From SB11 sp965222995 (GTDB lineage Bacteria > Bacteroidota > Bacteroidia > UBA8524), in the NCBI GenBank assembly GCA_965222995.1, contig OZ244977.1:2604001-2668000 (forward strand): a stretch of DNA of 64,000 nt, read 5' to 3'. The position numbers were made by a program, and so were the translations under genes. Below are positions 1 to 9,266 of this stretch, one piece after another (position 1 is the stretch's first letter; each line of letters starts with the position of its first letter). The notes under the pieces were generated by a model. That model saw only the letters and a program-made list of their open reading frames with translations. It did no database searches and was not told where the DNA came from.

Positions 1-2
1 AA

Positions 3-296
3 AGTGAAAAAGAGTACTGCAAGAATGTAAACATTGGTACAACTGCATATGACATTAAGCAGGGAGAAGTACATGTAATGCCTAACCCAAGCACTAATAA
101 GGCTTATGTTATAGTTAATGATATACCTAATCCGCAGGTAGTTTTGAGGAATATGGCTGGTGTGGAGGTAGCTAAGGGCAAAATTGCTAATCCCAACCAG
201 TATATTGTAGATCTTGAAGGGTTAGCCAGCGGTATTTACATAATTGAAGTAAAAAGCGAGTTGGGTTCTAAAACTATAAAACTGGTTAAAGAGTAA
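3..296 (+). CDS. T9SS type A sorting-domain protein, C-terminal fragment
   Basis: The reading frame is open from the left edge of the window to a TAA at 294-296, so only the last 97 residues of a larger secreted protein are visible. They form a typical type A sorting domain: a PNPS motif at the start of the domain, a central L-R-N-M-A-G-V turn, the L-A-S-G-I-Y-I-I-E-V strand and a basic K-L-V-K-E ending. In known systems this domain directs the protein through the type IX secretion machine, after which it is cleaved or anchored to the surface. The catalytic or binding part lies outside the window, so the function is unknown. A strong hairpin follows 50 bases downstream. Confidence 0.85.
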   Translation, partial: SEKEYCKNVNIGTTAYDIKQGEVHVMPNPSTNKAYVIVNDIPNPQVVLRNMAGVEVAKGKIANPNQYIVDLEGLASGIYIIEVKSELGSKTIKLVKE

Positions 297-345
297 TTTT
301 CACTTAAATCATCTCCATAGCCAATTGGTTAGGGAGTTAAGGATA

Positions 346-377
346 AAGCCCTTGCAAAAATTTGCAAGGGCTTTTCT
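346..377. terminator. Bidirectional rho-independent terminator
   Basis: A perfect 13-bp inverted repeat (arms 346-358 and 361-373, loop AA) is followed by a T run on the plus strand and preceded by A-rich sequence. It lies between the sorting-domain gene on the plus strand and the decayed comM fragment on the minus strand. Confidence 0.85.
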
Positions 378-395
378 GCTTATTATAAAGCCTAA

Positions 396-884
396 TTATC
401 CTGCTCAGTTCTCCCTGTCCAAACTTCTAAACTGTATGGCTTCCGCCACATGTTCAGGTAATATAGCATCACTATTGGCTAAGTCGGCTATAGTACGACT
501 CACTTTTAATATCCTGTCATAGGCTCTGGCTGATAGTTGTAAGCGCTCCATTGCTGTTTTTAATAACTTTTGTCCTATTGGGTTTAATTTACAAAGTTCT
601 TGTACTTGCTCATTGTTAAGCTGTGCATTGCAATATTGGGTATTACTTTCTTTGAAGCGATGGGTTTGTATTTCTCTAGCTGCTATTACACGTTTGCGTA
701 TGTCTTCACTTTTCTCGGTAACTCTTTCTTCACTTAGTTGGTCAAAACTTACCGGGGTAACTTCTATATGTATATCAATACGCTCTAGTAAAGGACCGCT
801 TACTTTATTTAAGTATTTGTGCACTACGCCCGGAGCACATACACATTCTTTTTCGGGATGATTATAAAAACCACACGGGCAGGG
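396..884 (-). pseudogene. Truncated duplicate of the comM (YifB) 3' end
   Basis: This stretch aligns without gaps to 9308-9796, the last 489 bases of the intact comM gene, at about 94% identity by my count (roughly 28 differences). It keeps the cysteine-rich PCPCGFYNHPEKECVC segment and the C-terminal domain but has no start, no nucleotide-binding domain, and a TGG to TGA change near the end that replaces the penultimate W-A-G with a stop. Homology begins exactly at the old stop codon (396-398) and ends abruptly near 884, where an HTH fragment on the other strand begins. Most differences are synonymous, so the copy diverged mainly while under selection. It cannot encode a working ComM. Confidence 0.92.
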
Positions 885-888
885 TTGT

Positions 889-1314
889 GTTATCTTTTCC
901 GATTTATGGGTTCATATTCCTAGAAAGATACATAAGAAATGGGTAGGGAATCCTAAAACAGTAGGAAAGAGGTTGCTTGACAAGCGACTTGAAAAAGGAT
1001 TATTACAAAAGAAGGTTGTGGTACACTTAGGAGTCTCAGAAGGTATCTTTAGGTTTTGGGAAAATGATTCAGTGTATCTCCGTATTAAGTATTTTCCCAA
1101 GATTATTGAGTTTTTTAGGTATATACCTCTTAAGGTTGATACTTCTTCTTTATCAGGTAAAATTAAGTTGTATAGGCATGTGTTTGGATTAACCTATCGT
1201 GAAGTGGGTAAACTTCTTGGTGCAGATGGAAGTACTGCCAGATGTTTTGAGAAAGATGAGTTTATCCTCTCTGAGACAAAAACTAAGAAAATAGGTGAAT
1301 TACTCAATAAATAA
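889..1314 (+). pseudogene. 5'-truncated XRE-type HTH protein gene
   Basis: The frame is open from 868 with no ATG. Homology-like sequence begins near 910 (H-I-P-R-K-I-H-K-K-W-V-G-N-P-K-T-V-G) and continues to a TAA at 1312-1314. It resembles the small Bacteroidota HTH family with two XRE-like helix-turn-helix units; the second here is L-T-Y-R-E-V-G-K-L-L-G-A-D-G-S-T. The first HTH looks decayed (V-V-V-H-L-G-V-S-E-G-I-F-R-F-W-E-N). The usual N-terminal start is missing because the breakpoint with the comM fragment lies just upstream. A TTG at 973 could start a shorter product, but a functional repressor is doubtful. The family assignment is from memory of the motif pattern. Confidence 0.6.
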
Positions 1315-1373
1315 TTTAATGAGTTTTATAGATTTATATATGAAACTACTTTAAACCAATCCAAAAATACTAA

Positions 1374-1381
1374 TAGATTTG
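1374..1381 (+). promoter_or_regulatory. Possible -7 box (TAnnTTTG)
   Basis: TAGATTTG matches the Bacteroidota -7 consensus exactly and lies 37 bases upstream of the sigma-like gene. I see no convincing -33 TTG at the right distance, so this is tentative. Confidence 0.3.
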
Positions 1382-1418
1382 CTTTACCGTTAAAATACAC
1401 TATTGAGTATCAATAAAT

Positions 1419-2183
1419 TTGGGAAAAGAAGATAATACTGATTATATATTTCCAATCGGTTCAGATATAGAAATAATTAAGTCATTTGAAGAATGGATTG
1501 ATTTTACCATTAATAGGTATTGTACTTTTAATTCAATTTATCCGTATGAGAAAAAAGACTTAAAACAGTTTATCAATATCCGCCTTATTGAAGATTTACC
1601 TAAAATAAAAGTCAACTATGAAGGCAAATCAAAGTTAAAAACTTATATGATAGCAGTAACCTTAAACCTCTCAAGAGAGTTTAAAAAGAAAAACTGCACA
1701 AAGTCAATAACAATGGCAAATGACAAAACCACCTCATCAAAAGCCTTCTACATTGATGATTTTAATAATATTGAGAAAAGTATTTATATAAAAGCTGAAA
1801 TTGAACAATTGAAAATTGCCATTGCAATTTTTGGTTCTAAATCACATAAAATTAAACTCGCAATATTGGTATATTATGGACTTACTATTGATAAATCAGT
1901 ACTTTTTGCTTATTGTAAAGACAATGCATTAACTGAAACATTTTTACCTAAATTGAATAAAGGAATCGAAATAAATAAGAAGACTACAATTTCAATTCTT
2001 ACTCAACTTTTTAATGATACCGAAAATAAAACAAATACTGATGAAGCAACACGAAAATGGATTTCAAGAACTCTAGAAGAAATAGTAAAATTACTTAACA
2101 TTGGCTTAAGCAAACACACAAAGGAAACGCTTGGGGTATTGCTTGAGATGGCCTTTTCAAATGAAACTAATGGAGACACTTGA
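1419..2183 (+). CDS. Divergent sigma-70-like (ECF) protein
   Basis: 254 residues. Residues about 45-90 (D-L-K-Q-F-I-N-I-R-L-I-E-D-L-P-K, then K-L-K-T-Y-M-I-A-V-T-L-N-L-S-R-E-F-K-K-K) have the helical, basic and aromatic pattern of sigma region 2, including the position where ECF factors carry W-L-x-x-I-A-x-N. The C-terminal half does not show a clear region 4 helix-turn-helix, so this is either a very divergent sigma factor or a related DNA-binding regulator. The only start available after the upstream in-frame stop is TTG at 1419. The next gene overlaps its end and encodes a zinc-finger membrane protein of anti-sigma type, which supports the sigma call. Expected partners are core RNA polymerase and that anti-sigma protein. 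Confidence 0.55.
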   Translation: MGKEDNTDYIFPIGSDIEIIKSFEEWIDFTINRYCTFNSIYPYEKKDLKQFINIRLIEDLPKIKVNYEGKSKLKTYMIAVTLNLSREFKKKNCTKSITMANDKTTSSKAFYIDDFNNIEKSIYIKAEIEQLKIAIAIFGSKSHKIKLAILVYYGLTIDKSVLFAYCKDNALTETFLPKLNKGIEINKKTTISILTQLFNDTENKTNTDEATRKWISRTLEEIVKLLNIGLSKHTKETLGVLLEMAFSNETNGDT

Positions 2184-2988
2184 TAGAAAACAAAATAACC
2201 ATTTAACTGAATATCAGATTTCATTAGCAGCTGATGCATTTATGGATGGCAAACAAAGTATTTTGGATAGCCACATAACTTTGCATTTAGAAGATTGTGA
2301 TTCTTGCAGGGAAGCTGTTATGGAAGTAATTGACATGCAGAAAGCAATGGAGACCGGTGAAGATGGTAATACGGAATCATTACAAATCACAAAGAAAAAA
2401 ACACTCAAAAAGAAACGTCAGGTAATCACATTGGTGGCAGCAACAATAATTTTATTAATTGCCTCCAATATTATTTTTTGGTTAAAACAAAAGGAGTACA
2501 AAAACACTATTGTGGCTTTAAATGCTGAAAAAAATGACTTTAACAATTATCCTGACCTCATTAATGAAATTGATAGCTTGAAAGGACATATTGCCAAAGT
2601 TGACAGCTTAGTACAAAAAAATACAGAACCAAATACAGCAGAAAACGAGGCGCAAGATGGCTCTAAAAAGCTTTACACCTCACTTTACCAAAAAAATGAG
2701 GCACTTGAAGAAGAGATGAAATTGGTTCTCAGGTCAGGAAAAATTAAAATCCTATCTCCGGTAAAGGAGATATTTAAAAACAATAATGAAATTACATTTA
2801 AGTGGGAAATTACCTCACAAACACCTGATTTAATTATCTACAACAACAAAGGCATGCCGGTTCTTAAAAAGGAAAAAATAATGAATGGGTATATGCTACA
2901 CTTAAATAAATTTTCACTCGGTACTTATTATTATGAACTACATATTAATGGTGATATGGAGGTAATGGGGAGGTTTGAAATACATTAA
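2161..2988 (+). CDS. Zinc-finger membrane anti-sigma-like protein
   Basis: About 275 residues from ATG 2161 (ATG 2170 is also possible), overlapping the sigma-like gene by 14-23 bases, which suggests translational coupling. Residues 42-49 read H-L-E-D-C-D-S-C, the H-x3-C-x2-C core of the zinc-finger anti-sigma (zf-HC2) fold. A lysine-rich stretch precedes one membrane span at about residues 87-107. Beyond it lie a coiled-coil-like segment and a C-terminal beta-rich domain ending near a G-T-Y-Y-Y-E-L strand. The expected topology is a cytoplasmic finger that binds the sigma factor and a periplasmic sensor. The periplasmic CHAT protein encoded convergently next door is a candidate protease or partner; that link is inference. 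Confidence 0.7.
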   Translation: MKLMETLDRKQNNHLTEYQISLAADAFMDGKQSILDSHITLHLEDCDSCREAVMEVIDMQKAMETGEDGNTESLQITKKKTLKKKRQVITLVAATIILLIASNIIFWLKQKEYKNTIVALNAEKNDFNNYPDLINEIDSLKGHIAKVDSLVQKNTEPNTAENEAQDGSKKLYTSLYQKNEALEEEMKLVLRSGKIKILSPVKEIFKNNNEITFKWEITSQTPDLIIYNNKGMPVLKKEKIMNGYMLHLNKFSLGTYYYELHINGDMEVMGRFEIH

Positions 2989-2994
2989 TAAGCA

Positions 2995-5496
2995 TTATCT
3001 AATCAACTGAAAAGGTGCCCAATAGAATGCACTATACTTCTTTTGCATAGCCTTCTTTGTTAAATAAAATGCAGTTTCAATATTATTTTCTGCCATTAAA
3101 TTTTTGTAAAAAACCTTCATAAACTCATTTGTTGCCTCATCAGAAACTTTCCAAAGAGAGTAAAGCACGTAATCAACACCGGCTATTTTAAAAGCCCTTT
3201 GCAAACCATAAACATCTCCTATCCTATCAATTTTCCCCAAACCACTTTCACATGCTGAAAGTACTACCAACTTGGTATTTTGTAAATTAAATGCAGAAAC
3301 TTCCGGTGCGGTAATTATTCCATCACCAAACCCATTAATGGATGATTGTTGTGAATGACAAGTGTTTGCTCCTGCCATTACTAGCCCTGAGCGAGTATAG
3401 GTTGAAGTTTGTAGGGTTATTGATGCATTGGTAGTATCTTTTAAATAAAAACCATGTGTGGCAATATGTAAAATATCAACCTTCTGATTTTCAACAGCAA
3501 CTTTTAAACTTGATTCCGAAGCATTGGTACCTCTATACAAACTTGCCTTTCCGCCATTGCTGGTAATTATACTACTTACCCCTTCAATCTCATCCTCAGT
3601 ATATTTTAAAAATTCCCAATTACCCTCAATTTGACTCCTATATAACTGATGTATATTTTTCTCATTAGTCTTATACTTTGTAGTTACGGTACTATCCAAA
3701 TCATATTTTATTCCACCAAACAAAGAAGCATTAACATTATTTAATGTAAAACCAATAGAGTCCTCATCTAAAAGTTGTGCTGTTGAATTTAATACCGTGA
3801 GCCTTATCTTATTAAAAAGATACCTATCATCATCTATCTTTAATGCCTCATGGCTAATTTTATTTAGGACTCCTGAATAAGAAGTGTAGAATTTATTTTT
3901 ATTAGGATAGTGAGCTAAAATTTTAGACCATATTAAACTATATAGTTCATTATTACCATATAATCTCTTTATATATTTAAATTCAGACTCGAATGGTTGC
4001 CGCTGAAGTGCAGAAATTATGGTGTCTTCATTGCATATATATATAAACGTAGAGTATTTGCTCTGATGGTGAGTTAGAAATGCTCCATAAACAAATCCTT
4101 CTTGACTTATATCATAGTACCTCACAAACTCAATACTCAATTCATCAGCCTTAAGTTTTGTGGCTATTTTATCAATATACCCGTATTCTACATTTGCATG
4201 CTTTTGTTTTAAATTAACATTTTTGTACAAGTTTTTTTCATATAGCCAAATCTGCTGTTTGAGGGAGTCTAAAGAAAAAGCATCACCTTCATTAGAAAAT
4301 CTTAAACGCTCATAATAATTACTTCGCATTGTAACCCAATTATTAAATGATTGAACTAAAGTAGTATCATCGGTAGAGTTAATCGTTTTTTGAAGCCTAT
4401 CTAGTGAACGTAAAGGGAAATTTTTTAGAAACACGGAATACTCGTATACTTGATTATTAAAACTTTCGTATAAGTTATTTGCCTGCTGAATAATAGACAG
4501 TGCTATACTTAAACTACTTCCTTTCCTATTGATGTACATATCTTTTTCATCCGATGATAGAAAAGAACTTTCAGAAATAATGTCAGCCTGTCTCATAGGA
4601 ATCCACTCTTTACAAGCTATATAAGCAGAATCGACATACCCAAGTTTTAAACTGGCAACAGCCCTATACCCTAAAAAGCGATTAAATAAATTAGCTCCCC
4701 TATTTTGTATTATATAATTAGCCTTCGCTTGATCTGTATATGAAAGAGTCATATTATAGTACCCACATTGATATGTGGTTTCGGACAATGCTGAAAAAAA
4801 ATCACCCTTGCTGGCAGGAGGCATCGGATGCAAATAAGATTTTTCTACTGCCTTCTTAATATATTTAATAGAACTATCGCATCGCTTTAAAGATTTATAC
4901 GCACTAGCCAAATTAACTAGGCTAATCATATATAATATTGAGTTTGTATCTTGCAGTTCTATACTTTTCGATAGGTAAACACTAGTACTATCCATTTCCT
5001 TCAAACCATTATAGCAATTACCTATTTGTGAATAAGCCACTGGTAAAAATTTAGTTCCTCCAATTTTTTTAAGATTTGGTAATGCCTTTTTAATAGTTGC
5101 TATTGCCCCTTCAAAATTTCGTTGTATAACCAATATATCTGCTTTCAATAGTAAAAAAGGAGCCTCCCACTCAGTACCTTCACGTTTTCCCTGCCTATAT
5201 TCTTCTAAAATAGTATTTACATATTTTTCACTTGCCTCTAAATTATAAGTATATAGAAGTGAGTTACCCCTTTCAAACTCCAAGTCAGCCCATAAGTCAT
5301 AACGTTCAGGTTGCTCAATTTTGCAATATTTAATACTACTGTCGAAAAAACTTATAGCTTCAGGCAGTTTCCCCATTTGCAAATGTTTATGAGCCTCATC
5401 ATTAAATGACTCCCATTTATATGTTTGACCGAAAACTGATAGCGAGGAAATAAAAAAAATAAATAGAGTTAAAAATACTGACAGCTTTGCTTTCAT
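2995..5496 (-). CDS. Exported TPR-CHAT protease-like protein
   Basis: 833 residues. An N-terminal signal peptide (residues 1-23, ending S-V-F-G-Q) indicates export. Residues about 30-330 are helical repeats of TPR type. The C-terminal CHAT domain, a caspase/separase-like cysteine peptidase, carries the catalytic histidine in L-H-I-A-T-H-G (about residue 680) and the cysteine in V-L-S-A-C-E-S-G-L-G (about 749). The protein ends A-F-Y-W-A-P-F-Q-L-I, the usual close of CHAT domains. Both catalytic residues are present, so activity is plausible. The gene converges on the sigma/anti-sigma pair (6-bp gap) and diverges from the M43 metalloprotease. The substrate is unknown; the anti-sigma periplasmic domain and the neighbouring secreted protease are the obvious candidates. 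Confidence 0.88.
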   Translation of the reverse strand: MKAKLSVFLTLFIFFISSLSVFGQTYKWESFNDEAHKHLQMGKLPEAISFFDSSIKYCKIEQPERYDLWADLEFERGNSLLYTYNLEASEKYVNTILEEYRQGKREGTEWEAPFLLLKADILVIQRNFEGAIATIKKALPNLKKIGGTKFLPVAYSQIGNCYNGLKEMDSTSVYLSKSIELQDTNSILYMISLVNLASAYKSLKRCDSSIKYIKKAVEKSYLHPMPPASKGDFFSALSETTYQCGYYNMTLSYTDQAKANYIIQNRGANLFNRFLGYRAVASLKLGYVDSAYIACKEWIPMRQADIISESSFLSSDEKDMYINRKGSSLSIALSIIQQANNLYESFNNQVYEYSVFLKNFPLRSLDRLQKTINSTDDTTLVQSFNNWVTMRSNYYERLRFSNEGDAFSLDSLKQQIWLYEKNLYKNVNLKQKHANVEYGYIDKIATKLKADELSIEFVRYYDISQEGFVYGAFLTHHQSKYSTFIYICNEDTIISALQRQPFESEFKYIKRLYGNNELYSLIWSKILAHYPNKNKFYTSYSGVLNKISHEALKIDDDRYLFNKIRLTVLNSTAQLLDEDSIGFTLNNVNASLFGGIKYDLDSTVTTKYKTNEKNIHQLYRSQIEGNWEFLKYTEDEIEGVSSIITSNGGKASLYRGTNASESSLKVAVENQKVDILHIATHGFYLKDTTNASITLQTSTYTRSGLVMAGANTCHSQQSSINGFGDGIITAPEVSAFNLQNTKLVVLSACESGLGKIDRIGDVYGLQRAFKIAGVDYVLYSLWKVSDEATNEFMKVFYKNLMAENNIETAFYLTKKAMQKKYSAFYWAPFQLIR

Positions 5497-5687
5497 AATT
5501 TTTTAGTTGCTGATTACTAATTAATTAGACTACTAAAGTATAAAAAAACTGCCCAATTTGTCCGTTTTGAGAAAAAAAGGTCACTAATACAACAAGAAGA
5601 GGAAAAAGCTTTACAAACACTTCCTCTATTATCAAAAAAAGCGGAAACCGAAAAGCTAAAAGAGTAGGTAAACTAAAACATTATATC

Positions 5688-8600
5688 ATGGAAAAAACAA
5701 ACTTCTCAAAACTTACATCATTACTATTTTGTCTTGCTCTCATTATTTGGGGGAACAAATCATTTACACAATGTATAGTTTATGAATCTCCAGCAAGTGA
5801 AGAAATGACAACCCCTCCTTCTTCCTGTGGAGTTTCTATTGACTATGCCCCAACAGCAGTAAATCCTGAACAAACACCTATAAAAACCATACGAATGGTA
5901 TGGCATTTTATGCTTGATGATAATGGGCAAGGTAACTTTAATGATGTCGATATTACAAATGCTGGACACAACAATCAAAGTGCTTTTTTAATACGGTTCC
6001 ATAATCAGATTAATACTACTCTCAGGAGCCTATCATCATTGAATCGTACAGACCCAAATAACCCGACACCACACATACCCGATAGTAGAATACAGTTTGA
6101 CATGCAGCAGTCTGACGTCTTTTTTCATAACAACACTAATCAAATGAACAACCCTAATGGCTGGATTAGTCATTATTCTCAATATGTAACTAACAACACT
6201 TCAATGACACATAAAAAAGATGCAATACATGTATTTTTTTATCCTGATATTGTTGGTGCAGGCTCATCATGGGCAACACTAAGTAACAATATAGTTGCAC
6301 ATAATGGTGCCTTTGAAATTTTTTCTGACTCTACCAATATTAATAATGGAAGGTCGTGGGAAGTTGGTGGTAGTCTTCTACACGAGCTTTTTCACTGTGT
6401 AGGTCTAAAACATACAAATAATACCGGTAATGGAAATTGTGATTCTCTAGCAGATGATGGTTGTGATGACACCCCCTCAAGTCAAACTTTGAACCCCTGT
6501 CCTTGCTGGAACCTAAATTCTCCAGATGGACTACCGTGTTCAAATAATGTGATGGATTACAATATTAATAAGAATGGATTGAGTCGATGTCAGTTGGGTA
6601 AACTACATTATAACCTTATTAATAATAGCACAATAAATAAATTTTTAATTGAAGATTTTTGCCAGCATCAGTCTACTGAACTTATTACTATTCAAAGTGG
6701 AAACAATTTTACATGGGATAACACCCGATATCTTAAAGGAGATTTAGTAATTGAAAATAATGCCTCCCTCACCATAAAATGTTTTGTATCATTAGCTCAT
6801 AATTCACAGATATATATAAAAGCCGGAGGAAAATTAATAGTTGACGGCGGAACTCTAACTACTATTTGTGGAGCCGATTGGAAAGGTATAATCGTAGAAG
6901 GCAGTACTGGTTCACCTCAAAACGATGCTTCACAAGGTGTAATTGAATTAAAAAGCGGAGCAACAATTGAAAATGCAGTCAACGCTATTTCACTTGCAGG
7001 AAGATTGACTAATGGCAATATCGACTGGAATACAACAGGTGGAATAGTGAGAGCTGAAAATTCTACCTTTTTAAATAATAAGCGAGACATAGAGTTCTTA
7101 AGCTATCATAGTTATGCAGGTAACGGAAGGGAATTTAACAATACCAGCTACTTTAGCGAGTGTAATTTTATTACAGATGATGATGGAACCGGCTCTTTTA
7201 TGCCTACAACACATGTTACCATGTGGGATGTAAATGGAGTACATTTTTGGGGTTGCATTTTTGAAGACCAAAGAACATCAATTATACCAGCCTCTGATGG
7301 TGTAAAAGGAATTTATGCAATAAACTCGGGCTTCACTGTAGACCGCGTATGCCTTAGCCCTTCAACACCTTGTAGCGGACCGAAAAGTAAATTCATAAAC
7401 CTAAAACAAGCAATCGAAGCTAATGGTTTAAGTAACCCTCAAAAAACTATTCACATAATAGGAAGCGAATTTGATAGTTATAGGGGTGCAGAGCTTTTAT
7501 GCATCAATCAGGCAAATATTAATAACAATTCGTTCAACCTTGCGGTAAAGGCGTTAGCACCTAAACCTAATTTCTTTCCGGTAGGTATTTATTTAGACCA
7601 ATCAACAGGTTTCCGGATTTACGAAAATACTTTTATAGGGGATGCTGATGCTAATAATTCACAATTAGGGGTTGCAGCTGGTTTGGTAATAAGGCGTAGC
7701 GGTGCCAATAATGATAATTTCACAAATAACACCTTTAATCAACTTATTACAGGGTCTCAATCAATCGGCTATAACAGAGATAAACTGGGAACAAAAGGGC
7801 TTATTTTTAAGTGTAATGATTATAACGATAATCTTGATGACATGTTTATCACTAAATTCTCCACTGACCCAGGACCCCATAATTTAGCAGGCATCCATCA
7901 ACATCAAGTATCTTCATCAATGGGATTAAACAGTGCAGATAATTTTTTTGGAAATACTAGCCCTATTTTGCTGTATAATATTGATAATAAGGGCTCATGG
8001 ATAAATTATATTCATAGAGATCCTACTCTTCTTCCTCAAACTAAGCCACTAAGTGTTACTCCAAATGTTACTTTGGCACAAGTATCAGGAAATAGAGAAT
8101 GCATAGTTTCATTTGATAATATTGATATAGCTTTACAGTGGAATACAGTAAATACTAAAAAACCTTTAATAACAGCAAAAAGAAATACTTGGGAAAACAC
8201 TATTGATAATGGTAATACTCCTGGAAGGGTTTTGCAAGTGCAGACTGCTGATGGAACTAATGTAAACACCATTTATAACGACATACTTTCGGATGCCCCT
8301 TGGGTTAGTGATGAGGTTCTGAAAGAAATTGCAAATGCAGGACTACCTTTTACTAATACCATGATAAGAGATATATTGGTAGCTTGTCCACAAGCAGCAC
8401 GTTCAGTTGATATACAGAACATCTTGGATGAGCGTATTGTGCCTCTTACACAACAACAACGTGATGACATTAATAACATGGCTACAACTTTTACTAACTA
8501 TGATAACTTTATTGAAGAGTGGGCTGACTTAAGCCGAGAATATCAGGATGCCATCAATAATATACTGCATGAATATTTTGCTGATGGGTTAGACCACATG

Positions 8601-9239
8601 GCTGACTTAGATAACCTACTTAAAGATGAGGATAATATCAATAACTACTATTTATTAGCAGAAATATATTACAGTAAAGGTATGATGGCTAATGGTGATG
8701 CTGTAGTAGCGTTAATACCAAGCGTTTTTGAACTTAATACCGAGCAACAAACAAATAATACTAATTTCTTAAACTTTCATTCTACTATTAATCAGTGGAA
8801 AGCTGCTTCTAAAGACTTTACAAACCTTGACCCAAATGATATACAATGGCTAGAAACTTTTGGTCAGAGCAAAGATAAAGTGTTTGGTAACTCGATAAGT
8901 TTTTTAAAGCTAAACGAAGAAAGTGATTATTATGGTGAAGTGTATTCACCACAATCAACAAGTACCAGTAGTGTTTTACCTACCACAATTACTAATGTTT
9001 ATAAAAATAAAACTTTTTCAATTTTTCCTAACCCGGTTTCTTCTGAACTTAACATCAAAACAAATGAGGAAATTCAAAAACTATTTGTGTATGATATAAC
9101 AGGAAGAATTATTATGGAACGTGAAAACCTTAAAAAGGGAGCTTACACATTAAATACATCAGAAATGGCAAAAGGTATATATATTGTAACTATTACAATT
9201 AATAATGTTACTGAAAGCCATAAATTCGTTAAAGAATAG
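5688..9239 (+). CDS. Secreted M43 (pappalysin-like) metalloprotease with beta-helix and T9SS domain
   Basis: 1,183 residues. A signal peptide (about 1-28) is followed by a metzincin active site, H-E-L-F-H-C-V-G-L-K-H at about residues 231-241, then D-D-T-P-S-S and the Met-turn N-N-V-M-D-Y near 287. This is the M43 cytophagalysin/pappalysin pattern with all three zinc histidines and the catalytic glutamate. Residues about 330-770 look like a right-handed parallel beta-helix, with repeated short strands and many N-N-x-F turns. The last about 75 residues are a type A sorting domain (F-P-N-P-V at its start, A-K-G-I-Y-I-V-T-I near the end). It should be secreted by T9SS and cleave protein outside the cell. 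It diverges from the CHAT gene across 191 bases. Confidence 0.88.
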   Translation: MEKTNFSKLTSLLFCLALIIWGNKSFTQCIVYESPASEEMTTPPSSCGVSIDYAPTAVNPEQTPIKTIRMVWHFMLDDNGQGNFNDVDITNAGHNNQSAFLIRFHNQINTTLRSLSSLNRTDPNNPTPHIPDSRIQFDMQQSDVFFHNNTNQMNNPNGWISHYSQYVTNNTSMTHKKDAIHVFFYPDIVGAGSSWATLSNNIVAHNGAFEIFSDSTNINNGRSWEVGGSLLHELFHCVGLKHTNNTGNGNCDSLADDGCDDTPSSQTLNPCPCWNLNSPDGLPCSNNVMDYNINKNGLSRCQLGKLHYNLINNSTINKFLIEDFCQHQSTELITIQSGNNFTWDNTRYLKGDLVIENNASLTIKCFVSLAHNSQIYIKAGGKLIVDGGTLTTICGADWKGIIVEGSTGSPQNDASQGVIELKSGATIENAVNAISLAGRLTNGNIDWNTTGGIVRAENSTFLNNKRDIEFLSYHSYAGNGREFNNTSYFSECNFITDDDGTGSFMPTTHVTMWDVNGVHFWGCIFEDQRTSIIPASDGVKGIYAINSGFTVDRVCLSPSTPCSGPKSKFINLKQAIEANGLSNPQKTIHIIGSEFDSYRGAELLCINQANINNNSFNLAVKALAPKPNFFPVGIYLDQSTGFRIYENTFIGDADANNSQLGVAAGLVIRRSGANNDNFTNNTFNQLITGSQSIGYNRDKLGTKGLIFKCNDYNDNLDDMFITKFSTDPGPHNLAGIHQHQVSSSMGLNSADNFFGNTSPILLYNIDNKGSWINYIHRDPTLLPQTKPLSVTPNVTLAQVSGNRECIVSFDNIDIALQWNTVNTKKPLITAKRNTWENTIDNGNTPGRVLQVQTADGTNVNTIYNDILSDAPWVSDEVLKEIANAGLPFTNTMIRDILVACPQAARSVDIQNILDERIVPLTQQQRDDINNMATTFTNYDNFIEEWADLSREYQDAINNILHEYFADGLDHMADLDNLLKDEDNINNYYLLAEIYYSKGMMANGDAVVALIPSVFELNTEQQTNNTNFLNFHSTINQWKAASKDFTNLDPNDIQWLETFGQSKDKVFGNSISFLKLNEESDYYGEVYSPQSTSTSSVLPTTITNVYKNKTFSIFPNPVSSELNIKTNEEIQKLFVYDITGRIIMERENLKKGAYTLNTSEMAKGIYIVTITINNVTESHKFVKE

Positions 9240-9266
9240 TTAATGGGTTTAACTATTCTTTAATGA

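Noticed and set aside
613..861. Plus-strand open frame opposite the comM fragment
   Set aside because: The same frame appears at 9462-9773 opposite intact comM. It is an antisense shadow kept in both copies by the duplication.
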